Source: Candidatus Bathycorpusculum termitum (lineage in GTDB: Archaea > Thermoproteota > Bathyarchaeia > Bathyarchaeales > Bathycorpusculaceae). Taken from it: a stretch of DNA of 43,691 bases. A model generated the notes under the pieces. That model was not told the DNA's origin. It made no database searches and saw only the letters and a program-made list of their open reading frames with translations. Each line of letters begins with the position of its first letter. The first letter of the stretch is position 1. The stretch lies in contig JAIRTW010000063.1 in NCBI GenBank assembly GCA_031254875.1, positions 1-43,691 of the forward strand, given 5' to 3'. A program made the translations under genes and the position numbers. Positions 23,688 to 32,007 of this stretch are shown here, piece after piece.

Positions 23688-25520
23688 ATGACTCCAAAAC
23701 TAGCGCTTCTATCGGTTTTTACAATACTGGGTTTAGCAGGCTGGTTAACAGCAGTCTTTGGGCTCTTGCCCCCCTCAATAACTTTTTGCATGCAGATTTC
23801 TTCAGCAACTATGGCTTTATGCACCATCGGATATGGCGCAATTAAATCGCTTTGCAACAAAATTTTCAGTATGGATGCCTTAGCAAGCATCGCCATACTG
23901 GCCTCAATTGTCAGTGGAGAATATTTCCCAGCAACCATGGTGGCGCTTATGCTCTTAGGCGGAGAAATGCTCGAAGATTATGCACAGGGGCGAAGCTCCA
24001 AAGCCATACAAAAACTCCTCGAAGACCAGCCTCAAACGGCCACAGTTCTAAGAGATGGGCAGGAGGTTCAGGTTAATCCTGAAGAGGTTCAAATCGGAGA
24101 GATAGTTATTGTTAAGCCGGGTGCAAAGATTCCTATCGACGGTATTATCGAGAAGGGATATGCAGCCATTAATCAAGCCGCAGTAACGGGTGAATCAGTA
24201 CCTGTTGATAAATCAAAGGGGGCAGAGGTTTACAGTGGAACTATAGTTCAGCAGGGAGCCATCTATGTGGCTACGACGGCAGTTGGCGAAAAAAGTACCT
24301 ATGGCCGGATAATCAGTATGGTCAGGGAGGCCGAAGAAAAGAAGGCCCCAATAGAGCGAACGGCGGATAAATACGCAAAATACTTCACGCCAACTATACT
24401 AGGTATAGGTTTGATTGTTTTTATATTAACTCAAGATCTCTTGCGAACAGCGGCAGTCTTTGTAATAGCCTGCCCATGCGCATTAATCTTGTCGACTCCA
24501 GCCGCCATTGTGGCAAGCATTGGAAACGCTGCAAAAAAAGGGATCCTCATACGGAATGGAGAAACCTTGGAAAAGATGTCTAAGGTTAACGTGTTGGTTG
24601 TAGATAAAACGGGAACAATCACCAAAGGCGAGCTGGAAGTTACAGGCATAAAAAGCTTCAGTCAATACACACCTAATCAGATTCTACAGTTTGCCGCCGC
24701 AACTGAAAAATGTTCTGAACACCCCTTTGCCAGAGCTATTTTAGAGGAAGCACACAAAAAAGAATTGGATGTCGCACATCCCGAATGCTTTGAACATCAT
24801 CCAGGCTTAGGAGTATGCATCACCAATAACGGATCATGTATAGTCACTGGAAATGAACGTCTAATGCAAAAATATGCCATACAGCTAACTCAGGATATAC
24901 AGAACTATGTGGGAAAACAGAATCAATCATCAGTTGTCCTTGTTGCAAAGGAGGGAGTTTTGTTGGGCGCGATAACTTTGTCAGATCAACCCAGAGAAAA
25001 CATCAAAGAGATGCTCTCAGAAGTAAAGAAAAACGGAGTTAAACAGGTCGTAATGTTAACGGGAGATAACAAAAACGTTGCCCAAGCCGTTGCAGTAAAC
25101 TGTGCAATCGACCAAGCGGCATCTGATTTGATGCCTGCTGACAAAGTTAACAGAATTAGAAGTCTCAGAGATCAAGGGTTAACAGTTGCTATGGTGGGAG
25201 ATGGAATTAATGATGCTCCAGCACTCGCCGAAGCGGATGTTGGGGTTGCCATGGGATTGTCGGGAACTGAAACAGCTATTGAAACAGCCGGTATAGTACT
25301 TGTCTCAGATGACATAACAAGGTTACCACAGATATTAAAGATAGGGAAAACAACGATGGCAGTGATTAAGCAAAACATCGCATTTGCCTTAGCAGTGAAC
25401 ATTATCGGCATAATCTTATCCAGCCAAGGGCTGATATCACCATTGGCCGCATCCATAATTCATGAGAGCAACGCATTGATAGTCATGGCTAATTCACTCA
25501 GACTCCTTAGGGTAAAATAG
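23688..25520 (+). CDS. P1B-type heavy-metal-transporting ATPase, CPC type, no N-terminal metal-binding domain
   Basis: 610 residues; exports metal ions across the cell membrane. Actuator VTGES (166-170), transmembrane CPC (262-264) in VIACPCALILSTPAAIVAS, phosphorylated D306 in DKTGT, the SEHPFA motif with the P1B His, and hinge GDGINDAPAL. No CxxC or His-rich N-terminal domain. The last membrane helix reads HESNALIVMANSLRLL, closer to the HEGGT type of P1B-4 (Co/Fe/Zn) than to the Cu signature MxxSS. CPC with an HES-type last helix leaves the substrate open (Co, Ni, Zn or Cu). Co-transcribed with the repressor. Confidence 0.93.
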   Translation: MTPKLALLSVFTILGLAGWLTAVFGLLPPSITFCMQISSATMALCTIGYGAIKSLCNKIFSMDALASIAILASIVSGEYFPATMVALMLLGGEMLEDYAQGRSSKAIQKLLEDQPQTATVLRDGQEVQVNPEEVQIGEIVIVKPGAKIPIDGIIEKGYAAINQAAVTGESVPVDKSKGAEVYSGTIVQQGAIYVATTAVGEKSTYGRIISMVREAEEKKAPIERTADKYAKYFTPTILGIGLIVFILTQDLLRTAAVFVIACPCALILSTPAAIVASIGNAAKKGILIRNGETLEKMSKVNVLVVDKTGTITKGELEVTGIKSFSQYTPNQILQFAAATEKCSEHPFARAILEEAHKKELDVAHPECFEHHPGLGVCITNNGSCIVTGNERLMQKYAIQLTQDIQNYVGKQNQSSVVLVAKEGVLLGAITLSDQPRENIKEMLSEVKKNGVKQVVMLTGDNKNVAQAVAVNCAIDQAASDLMPADKVNRIRSLRDQGLTVAMVGDGINDAPALAEADVGVAMGLSGTETAIETAGIVLVSDDITRLPQILKIGKTTMAVIKQNIAFALAVNIIGIILSSQGLISPLAASIIHESNALIVMANSLRLLRVK

Positions 25521-25532
25521 AAAAGCGCATCG

Positions 25533-26399
25533 TTAAACGCTCTTTTTGGCCTCTTTAACGGCTTCGCTTATGAGGCGCAATATTTCCTTTCTTGCCTCAC
25601 TAATTGTGAGAGGAAGCTCATCAGCTATGGGCAGGTTGTTTTCTTTCTTCAAGACTTCAAAGAGATGGGCTATACGGGGAGAGCGCAAGTTTACTTTCCG
25701 AATTAGCTCGGTATTTGAGAAGCTTGTTTTGGGGGTGCCCTCGGAGACTAGTTTGCCTTTGTTTAAAATGCAAAGTTTGTTTGCGAACAAAGGAACAATA
25801 TCGACATCATGAGTAGCTAGCACCAATGTAATGCCGTTTTCTTTGTTGAGCTGAAGCAACAGATGCAAAATATCGCTAGTTGCAATGGGGTCAAGGCTTG
25901 AGGTGGGTTCATCCATAATGATGACTTCGGGTTGCATAGCAAGAACACCGGCAAGTGCAACCCGCTTCTTTTGACCCCCGCTAAGAAAATGAGGGGGTTT
26001 ATCCGCATATTCAATCATGCCAACAGTGGTGAGGGCTTCATCTACTAGTTTTTTAACATGTTCAGGAGTGTAACCAAGATTTAGAGGCCCAAAAGCCACG
26101 TCCTGTTTTACTGTGGGAGCAAAAAGTTGATCGTTAGGGTCTTGGAAAACAAAGCCTACGCGTTTGCGTAGTTCAAGCAGGGATTTGGAGTCATATTTGA
26201 GGGGAATGTCGTCAAAGAGGATAGTACCATGGGTAGGTTTTAGGATACCGTTTAAGTGGTTGAGCAGAGTGGTTTTGCCTGAGCCATTGGAACCTAATAA
26301 AGCGATCCGTTCTGCTCTATCAAAGGCGATTGTGACCTCGTCTAATGCAATAGTTCCATCCGAGTATTCATGTGTAAGATTTTCTATTTTAAACAACAT
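25533..26399 (-). CDS. cbiO: Cobalt/nickel ECF importer ATPase
   Basis: ABC ATPase energising the adjacent CbiMNQ fusion. Walker A GSNGSGKTT, Q-loop VFQDPNDQLFAPTV (typical of ECF ATPases), signature LSGGQKKRVALAG, Walker B VIIMDEPTSSLD, and switch His in LATHDVD. Start is uncertain: the ATG at 26399 follows the cbiMNQ stop by 5 bases, while one at 26417 would overlap it by 13. The 3' end is 12 bases from the convergent P1B ATPase. Single ATPase, so it probably works as a homodimer. Confidence 0.95.
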   Translation of the reverse strand: MLFKIENLTHEYSDGTIALDEVTIAFDRAERIALLGSNGSGKTTLLNHLNGILKPTHGTILFDDIPLKYDSKSLLELRKRVGFVFQDPNDQLFAPTVKQDVAFGPLNLGYTPEHVKKLVDEALTTVGMIEYADKPPHFLSGGQKKRVALAGVLAMQPEVIIMDEPTSSLDPIATSDILHLLLQLNKENGITLVLATHDVDIVPLFANKLCILNKGKLVSEGTPKTSFSNTELIRKVNLRSPRIAHLFEVLKKENNLPIADELPLTISEARKEILRLISEAVKEAKKSV

Positions 26400-26404
26400 A
26401 TTAT

Positions 26405-28204
26405 TCAAAGGCTCCATATGTGAAGGATATTTAGGGCAATTAGTGCAAGCAGTATATCTATGATCAAGATGCCTGCAAGTGTTATTTTACTTGGTTTAGG
26501 TTGGTCTTCTAGCACGCGGATGTTTCCATCGTAGCCCCGGGCGTTCATGGCAACAAAGGTACGTTCGCCTTGTTCTAGGGTTCTTATAAAGAGGTTGGCT
26601 GTAAGCAGGGCGGTTGATCGGATGCGGCTTAGCCAGCCGCGTTGTCCGAGGCGTAGTTTCTGAGCGGTGTTCATTTTTGAGACGGTCTCCATGAAGACAA
26701 AGATGTAGCGGTAAATTAGCAGGCTGAGTTCGATGAGTATTTTGGGGATGTGGATTTTTCTTAGGCTTACAAATAGGTCGGTCATAGATGTGGTAAGCAC
26801 TAAGAAGAACATGGCCGAGACTGCGCCAAGTACTCTAAAGAAGGTTGTTAGGGCTATTGTTATGCCGTTATTGTAGATTACCCAGGTAAACCATGGAAAG
26901 GGAATTTCGACAAGAGCGGTACCGTATCCAAATAACAAGGCCAGAAAGATACAGCTCAGCGTTGCAAACAATAGGGGGTAAGTTAAGAGATCGAGGTAGA
27001 ATCTGGCAGGTATTTGTGCTACTGCAAGGATTAGCACTACTGTTATTATGAAGACAGTTAGGGGGACAATTGGTGAAAATGAGAGGACACTTAGTAATAG
27101 CATTGATAGAGCGAAGAAGATTTTGGTTGTTGGGCTTGTTTGTGCTAATCCATTGGTGTAGGCATAGCTGTCGATGTGTCCTGAAATGTTACTGTGGCCT
27201 TCATCGTGGCTATGGCGGTGTCGATGTCTAGCATGTTTATGTTGTAAAGAGGGCTGTTTTGCTTGGTTGCGGTGTGCTCGTATGGCTACATAGATTATTA
27301 TTGAGGCCCCTATGAGGGCTTGCAGGACAAACAGGGGGGTTTCAAATTCCTCAGGTAATTCTAAGACAGGATTAAACCATGGTTGATAGCCGGTCTGGCC
27401 GATTATATCTGCGGCGGCATCATCGGTACCGGTCATATTTGTGGAAATAAACACCAGGGGGGTTATGAAAAGAGTTAGCAGTACAGCGATTAAGATTGCG
27501 TAATGTTTCTTTTTGAGGTGAAACTCTTTTTCTGTGATACCGGCTAGTGGGGAACGGAGGACATTTAGAGACCTTAGAATTTGGCTTTTATATTTTATTA
27601 GGAAATCAAAGAGGAAAACCGCCAAGATGCCTTCAGCTATTGCCAGGGGAATTTGCGTTACTGCGAAAATGCCTGCAAATTGGAGGAATGCTTGTGTGAA
27701 TCCTGTTGCAGGGAAAGCCAATGCAAGTTGAAAAGATGTGGTTACATAAGTGGAGAGATCGCTTAATGCTACTGCTAAGAATATCCCTGCTTGTATGGGT
27801 ACTTTGGCTTTTTTGCAGATTAGCCATGTGAGGTAAGCAATTGCTGGTCCCACTACACCCATGGAGAAGACGTTGGCACCTAAAGTTGTTAGACCACCAT
27901 GTGCCAGTAGTGTTGCTTGGAAAATCAGGGCAATCATGGAAAGAACGGCTGCTATAGCGGGTCCAAAGATTACTGCAACTAAGCCTGAGCCTGTGGGGTG
28001 GCTGCTACTTCCGAAAAATGAGGGTAGTTTTAGTGCACTAACAACAAAGATGAAGGCGCCCATTAGAGCTAGTAGGGGTTTTGCTTCGGGGCGTTTTTTT
28101 ACTATTTTTGTTAGTTGGTAGATGCCGAGGGCTACGATTGGTATTGTGATTGCCCACCAGATTTCCCACCATGGAGATGGTAAGAACCCCTCCATTATAT
28201 GCAA
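26405..28204 (-). CDS. cbiMNQ: CbiM-CbiN-CbiQ fusion, membrane part of the cobalt/nickel ECF importer
   Basis: 599-residue membrane protein combining three normally separate subunits. Residues 1-220 are CbiM: MHIMEGFLP at the N-terminus (His2 is a known metal ligand) and SSHPTGSG. Residues about 233-310 are CbiN: a helix, an extracytoplasmic loop with DIIGQTGYQPWFNPV, and a second helix. Residues 311-345 form a His-rich linker (HKHARHRHRHSHDEGH; 8 His between 322 and 343). Residues about 345-599 are CbiQ, the energy-coupling T component, ending with the AMNARGYDG coupling motif. The TTG at 28204 is required as start to give MHIMEG and has AAGGAG 9 bases upstream. Confidence 0.95.
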   Translation of the reverse strand: MHIMEGFLPSPWWEIWWAITIPIVALGIYQLTKIVKKRPEAKPLLALMGAFIFVVSALKLPSFFGSSSHPTGSGLVAVIFGPAIAAVLSMIALIFQATLLAHGGLTTLGANVFSMGVVGPAIAYLTWLICKKAKVPIQAGIFLAVALSDLSTYVTTSFQLALAFPATGFTQAFLQFAGIFAVTQIPLAIAEGILAVFLFDFLIKYKSQILRSLNVLRSPLAGITEKEFHLKKKHYAILIAVLLTLFITPLVFISTNMTGTDDAAADIIGQTGYQPWFNPVLELPEEFETPLFVLQALIGASIIIYVAIRAHRNQAKQPSLQHKHARHRHRHSHDEGHSNISGHIDSYAYTNGLAQTSPTTKIFFALSMLLLSVLSFSPIVPLTVFIITVVLILAVAQIPARFYLDLLTYPLLFATLSCIFLALLFGYGTALVEIPFPWFTWVIYNNGITIALTTFFRVLGAVSAMFFLVLTTSMTDLFVSLRKIHIPKILIELSLLIYRYIFVFMETVSKMNTAQKLRLGQRGWLSRIRSTALLTANLFIRTLEQGERTFVAMNARGYDGNIRVLEDQPKPSKITLAGILIIDILLALIALNILHIWSL

Positions 28205-28217
28205 GCGTATTTTCTCC

Positions 28218-28250
28218 TTTGCTGGATAATCCAGCCAGCAAACTTATAAA
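28218..28250. promoter_or_regulatory. Shared palindromic TATA box and overlapping inverted repeats between cbiMNQ and its divergent regulator
   Basis: TTTGCTGG (28218-28225) pairs with CCAGCAAA (28235-28242). A second palindrome GCTGG-ATAAT-CCAGC (28221-28235) overlaps it. TTATAA (28244-28249) is self-complementary and can serve both directions: about 37 bases upstream of the regulator ATG and about 40 upstream of the cbiMNQ TTG. The repeats lie where cbiMNQ transcription would begin, so a bound protein would block it. Likely operator for the neighbouring winged-helix protein. Confidence 0.6.
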
Positions 28251-28286
28251 CATTCATTTAACTAAAGTTAACCAAAGGTTGAACAT

Positions 28287-29117
28287 ATGACTAAGCAACA
28301 AACCCTGCTCTTAAAAGACAAAGGAGAATTCACCAAATTCCAAATCCTCCTCGAAATCATGCGCCACCAACCCCACATCAAACAAAAAGACATAAGCGAC
28401 AAACTCGGCATAACCATCCAAGCCATCAGTAAATACTTCAAAAAACTAAACAAAGAAAGCCTCCTCGAATCAGGCAGCGAACGCGCCGACTACCGCCTAA
28501 CCCCCAAAGGAGTAACTAAACTACGAGAAGACCTACGAAACTTGGAAAATTATGTCAGAGAAGTTAAACAGGACCTAAAAATCGAACACGCCTGGCCAGC
28601 CATAGCCACCCAACCCGTCAAAACCGGAGAGGAAGTGGGCTTAATCATGAAAGAAGGCGTTATGTACACCTCACCCATCGAAAACCCCCAAACCCAAGCC
28701 AGAGGCATAGCACTCACCAACGCACAAACAGGCGAAGATTTGGGCCTAAAAAACCTCCACGGCAAACTATACGTTAAACAAGGAAAAATCCTCATCGTAA
28801 AACTACCCAGCATACGCCGAGGCGGCTCCAATGCAACAGACATAACAAAAGTACAAATATACTATGACGAATTCAAACCCGACCGGATAGGCGTTATGGG
28901 AGCAGTCGGCAGAGCAGTCCTCAACAAACTAGGACACAAAGCAGACATCGAATTTGGAATCAGCCGCTCCGCAGCCATCGCCGCATCCAGAGGCCTAAAC
29001 GTCTTTGTACTAGTAGTAGGCAGAATGGTCAACCGCATGATACAAGAAATCGACCAGATCAACATGAAATCCGGCGGCAACATAATCTACGAAGTCAAAG
29101 ACGCACAATTAACATAA
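28287..29117 (+). CDS. Winged-helix regulator with C-terminal sensor-like domain, divergent from cobalt importer
   Basis: 276 residues. N-terminal MarR-like winged helix (about 15-78): FQILLEIMRHQPHIKQKDISDKLGI then QAISKYFKKLNKESLLES. The C-terminal domain has a beta-rich part (residues 105-190, LYVKQGKILIVKLPSIRRGG) and an alpha/beta part (DRIGVMGAVGRAVLNKLG, then VFVLVVGRMVNRMIQ). I believe it is a conserved archaeal regulator architecture but cannot name it. Position and the palindromes in the 82-base intergenic region suggest it controls cobalt/nickel uptake and perhaps itself. The ligand might be a metal or a corrinoid. Confidence 0.8.
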   Translation: MTKQQTLLLKDKGEFTKFQILLEIMRHQPHIKQKDISDKLGITIQAISKYFKKLNKESLLESGSERADYRLTPKGVTKLREDLRNLENYVREVKQDLKIEHAWPAIATQPVKTGEEVGLIMKEGVMYTSPIENPQTQARGIALTNAQTGEDLGLKNLHGKLYVKQGKILIVKLPSIRRGGSNATDITKVQIYYDEFKPDRIGVMGAVGRAVLNKLGHKADIEFGISRSAAIAASRGLNVFVLVVGRMVNRMIQEIDQINMKSGGNIIYEVKDAQLT

Positions 29118-29158
29118 CACCTAAACTCCACAATAGACCAAACGAACCATCACATTTT

Positions 29159-29170
29159 TTCTACGTAGAA
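29159..29170. terminator. Perfect palindrome between convergent genes
   Basis: TTCTACGTAGAA is a perfect 12-base palindrome with T-runs on one side and A-runs on the other. It lies in the roughly 100 bases between the convergent regulator and surface-protein genes, so it may end both transcripts. Confidence 0.4.
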
Positions 29171-29216
29171 TGAAACAAAAAAAGGAAAAGTTGGTTGAAG
29201 CCAACAAGGGATTTAT

Positions 29217-29720
29217 TTAACTAGTTGCAAAGAGCGAGTCGCTGAGTGTTGGATTTACGCTGATGTTGGAGATAACGAAGTTAATACCGCCTTCAGTGTA
29301 GCTATAGGTCGCGTCAGTTCCGTTCCAGGCCTCTAAGTGATCGATAAAACCGTGCACTATCTCAATGTACATTGAGTCCACTTTGAAATCGCTTTTCATC
29401 CAAGTAGCACCGTCATCCATACTCATGTAAGAGGTTTCTCCATCCAGTTTTATAACGTAGTTAAAGACATCACCCTCGACGGTCATGTCTATTCTGATTT
29501 CTTCGTTAGCTTCATTGATGTTTCGGACTGCAACGTTATAGATTAGGTCATTTGTATTATCGGTAGCAGTGAATTTCAAAGAAGTCGCATTAACAACAGA
29601 GGGTGGTGTTGTATTTGAATCTGAGTCGTCATTATTGCCCATCAAAAGAACTGCGGCAGCGGCTGCAACAAGAATTATCACTAAAACCGCAACAATGAGG
29701 TAGATAGTTTTTTTATTCAA
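29217..29720 (-). CDS. Membrane-anchored extracytoplasmic protein of unknown function
   Basis: 167 residues from a TTG at 29720. It opens with LNKKTIYLIVAVLVIILV (anchor or signal helix), then a short Asn/Asp/Ser/Thr/Pro spacer and a beta-rich domain of about 130 residues ending SVNPTLSDSLFATS. A TATA-like TAATATAA at 29761-29768 supports this start. The same frame stays open to an ATG at 29858, but that extension would translate a 12-base tandem repeat as repeated CIFS and looks artificial. Secreted binding domain by appearance; no family recognised. Confidence 0.7.
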   Translation of the reverse strand: MNKKTIYLIVAVLVIILVAAAAAVLLMGNNDDSDSNTTPPSVVNATSLKFTATDNTNDLIYNVAVRNINEANEEIRIDMTVEGDVFNYVIKLDGETSYMSMDDGATWMKSDFKVDSMYIEIVHGFIDHLEAWNGTDATYSYTEGGINFVISNISVNPTLSDSLFATS

Positions 29721-29801
29721 CTGAATACACCATTTTCTGGCTTTCTCTTTGCTCAAAAAGTAATATAAGCTTTTCCAAACGCTGGCCCACTTGAGGGGAA
29801 A

Positions 29802-29844
29802 GCAAGAAAAAATGCAAGAAAAAATGCAAGAAAAAATGCAAGAT
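29802..29844. repeat. 12-base tandem repeat, 3.5 copies
   Basis: GCAAGAAAAAAT occurs three times exactly (29802-29813, 29814-29825, 29826-29837) plus a partial copy. It lies upstream of the surface-protein promoter. Copy number may vary by slippage. In the minus-strand frame it keeps the reading frame open because the unit is a multiple of three. Confidence 0.85.
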
Positions 29845-29907
29845 AAAAAGTTCTTCACATAAGTATCAGCAACACTGTAAACCTAAAAATTGAGCATCTA
29901 TACGAGT

Positions 29908-32007
29908 TTAGCGCTCGATGGATAGTTTGCTTATGCCGGCTTCTTTTTCCAGAACAATCACATGATCTGCTGCCGTCGCAAATGCTTCATTGTGGGTAAC
30001 TGCGATTATCTGTTCAACCGCTTTGAATCTGCCGATGGCCTCAGCTAGCCGCTCGATACTGCCGTCTTCGCTACCCAAATTCTCGGTGGGCTCATCTAGC
30101 ACAAGCATGCTTAAGCCGTGGCCGGTGCGGGACTGCATAATCAACTGGCCCAGGCCCATACGGTAGGCAAAGGCTAACAGTGTGCGTTCGCCGCCGGAAA
30201 GATTACTGACTTCTCGATCCACCCCGGCCTCACTTTTCACGTAGGGTGTGTAGGTTTCATCAATAACCACATTGAGCATAGGGGTTTCACCGCCCACTAA
30301 ACTATCAAGCACTTGCTGAACAAAGTTGCGCAGAACCTTTACGAATTCACTTCGAAGTTTAGGCTGGATACTACGGTAGGCATCACGAATGGCACTTAGG
30401 AGCTCGATGATGCGATAAAGTTTCTCCATCCGCTCAAGCTTCTCCTGGGCCAGATCGATGCGTTCTTTGAGATCGGTAAGGCGGCTGTCTAGGTCTATTT
30501 TACGGTTCTTTTTAGTGCGCAAATCGGATTCGACGATGTAGCACTGTTTTAGGGCGTGTTCTTTTTTGTCTTTAGCAACCTGCAATTCAGATAAATCGAA
30601 TTTGGCGATTTCATGTATGCATGCTTCGAGTTCGGTGTGCTGTGTGGTTTCGAGGTGTTGCTGGGTTTCAAGTTCAGCAGTTAGGTTTTTCAAGTTACCT
30701 TCCTCCTCAACGATTCGAGCCTTCAAATCATCACTTCTTGTCAGACAAGTCTGCAGGTCGCTGTAGGCTTGGGATGCTTCGGCTTTGGTCTTTTGTAGAG
30801 AGGCCACTTCGATGCGCAGACGGCTAATGGTTTTTTCGCGCTCAGCGTTTTCTTGTTTTAGGTTTTGGAGTAAATCGGTTTTGTAGGTACCTATTAGGGG
30901 TTGGCTGCAGACGGGGCATTTACTGTCTTCTGATGCTTCGATTAGTGTGGCGGCTTTTTTTTGGTCCTGCATGAGATTTTGTGAGGCGGCTTCCTGTGCG
31001 GCTCGTAGCTGGGAGATTTTATCGTCAAATCCAGAGAGATAGAGGTTTAGTTGCTCAAGAGATTGGTTACTGGGTAGCCCGGTCTGCGCTAATCGGTTTA
31101 GGCAGAGCTTCATTTGGCTGTTAAGAGAATTCTGGCGCTGGATCAGATTATCAAGGATTGTTTTTTTGCCTTCAATTCGTTCTATCAGTGAGGTTGAGGT
31201 TTTAGTCATGTTGGCGATGTTGGCGTTTAAGCGGGTTTCTTTGCGTTTGAGTTCTTCTACGGCAAGTTTTTTTTCTTCGGATTGTTTGAGGCGTGAGTCA
31301 GTTTCGTCGAGTGCACGCTTAGCGAGGGTGAGGTCCTGTGTGGAATCCGCCAAAGCCATATCAAGCAAGGTGAATTCTTCGCTGGCACGGTTGTATTCGG
31401 CGTTGAGTTTTTCCAAGTTGCATATATCGGAGTCTTTTTCGTATATGCCTTTTTCGATGTCATAGTCGCGCTGGTACTGGGCTATGCTATTCCATGCAGC
31501 CTCATAAGCGGATAAGCCAAAAAGTTCATCGAGTCGTGTCTGTCTGTCACGGGGTTTAGCATCCAAGAGGTCTTTTAGGTGTTCTTGGCGAAACCAAGCG
31601 ATTTCGCGGTAGAGGTCACAGTCTAAGCCTGTGAGAGCTTTAATTTGCTCTGCGACGGCATCGATTTTCATGGATGCAATGAGCTGTTCGTCTTCATAGA
31701 GTTTTAGCTGTTCGATATCTTGATGTATGGCTTTACCTTTGCGTTTTAAGCCGCGGATAAGCTTGTAGATATGGCCGTTTTGACTAAACTGCAGGGTTAC
31801 TCTACAGGATTCAGAGCCCTCACGCATTAGATATTCAAAGCTTTTGCGGCCAATCGTGTCGCCAAATAAGGCAAAATCAATGGCATAGAGCACACTGGAT
31901 TTACCACAACCTACGCCGCCAATAACGCAGTTAAAACCACGGATAAAGGGCACAGTGGATTTGGTGTGGCTACGGATATTTTCCAGCTGGACGACGTCGA
32001 TTTTCAT
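29908..32007 (-). CDS. rad50: Rad50-like SMC ATPase
   Basis: Partner of Mre11 in DNA double-strand-break processing. 699 residues, shorter than the usual 850-900 of archaeal Rad50, mainly from a shorter coiled coil. Walker A GGVGCGKSS (30-38), Q-loop EIAWFRQE, coiled coils at about 190-360 and 370-540, zinc hook CPVC (364-367) in SKCPVCSQPL, signature LSGGERT, Walker B MLVLDEPTENLG, and a C-terminal VTHNEAF switch. The start overlaps the mre11 stop by 4 bases. The usual archaeal neighbours herA and nurA are not in this window. Confidence 0.95.
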   Translation of the reverse strand: MKIDVVQLENIRSHTKSTVPFIRGFNCVIGGVGCGKSSVLYAIDFALFGDTIGRKSFEYLMREGSESCRVTLQFSQNGHIYKLIRGLKRKGKAIHQDIEQLKLYEDEQLIASMKIDAVAEQIKALTGLDCDLYREIAWFRQEHLKDLLDAKPRDRQTRLDELFGLSAYEAAWNSIAQYQRDYDIEKGIYEKDSDICNLEKLNAEYNRASEEFTLLDMALADSTQDLTLAKRALDETDSRLKQSEEKKLAVEELKRKETRLNANIANMTKTSTSLIERIEGKKTILDNLIQRQNSLNSQMKLCLNRLAQTGLPSNQSLEQLNLYLSGFDDKISQLRAAQEAASQNLMQDQKKAATLIEASEDSKCPVCSQPLIGTYKTDLLQNLKQENAEREKTISRLRIEVASLQKTKAEASQAYSDLQTCLTRSDDLKARIVEEEGNLKNLTAELETQQHLETTQHTELEACIHEIAKFDLSELQVAKDKKEHALKQCYIVESDLRTKKNRKIDLDSRLTDLKERIDLAQEKLERMEKLYRIIELLSAIRDAYRSIQPKLRSEFVKVLRNFVQQVLDSLVGGETPMLNVVIDETYTPYVKSEAGVDREVSNLSGGERTLLAFAYRMGLGQLIMQSRTGHGLSMLVLDEPTENLGSEDGSIERLAEAIGRFKAVEQIIAVTHNEAFATAADHVIVLEKEAGISKLSIER

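Noticed and set aside
29721-29858. N-terminal extension of the surface protein with repeated CIFS
   Set aside because: It arises from the tandem repeat; a promoter-like element and a normal anchor sequence support the later TTG start. Not fully excluded.
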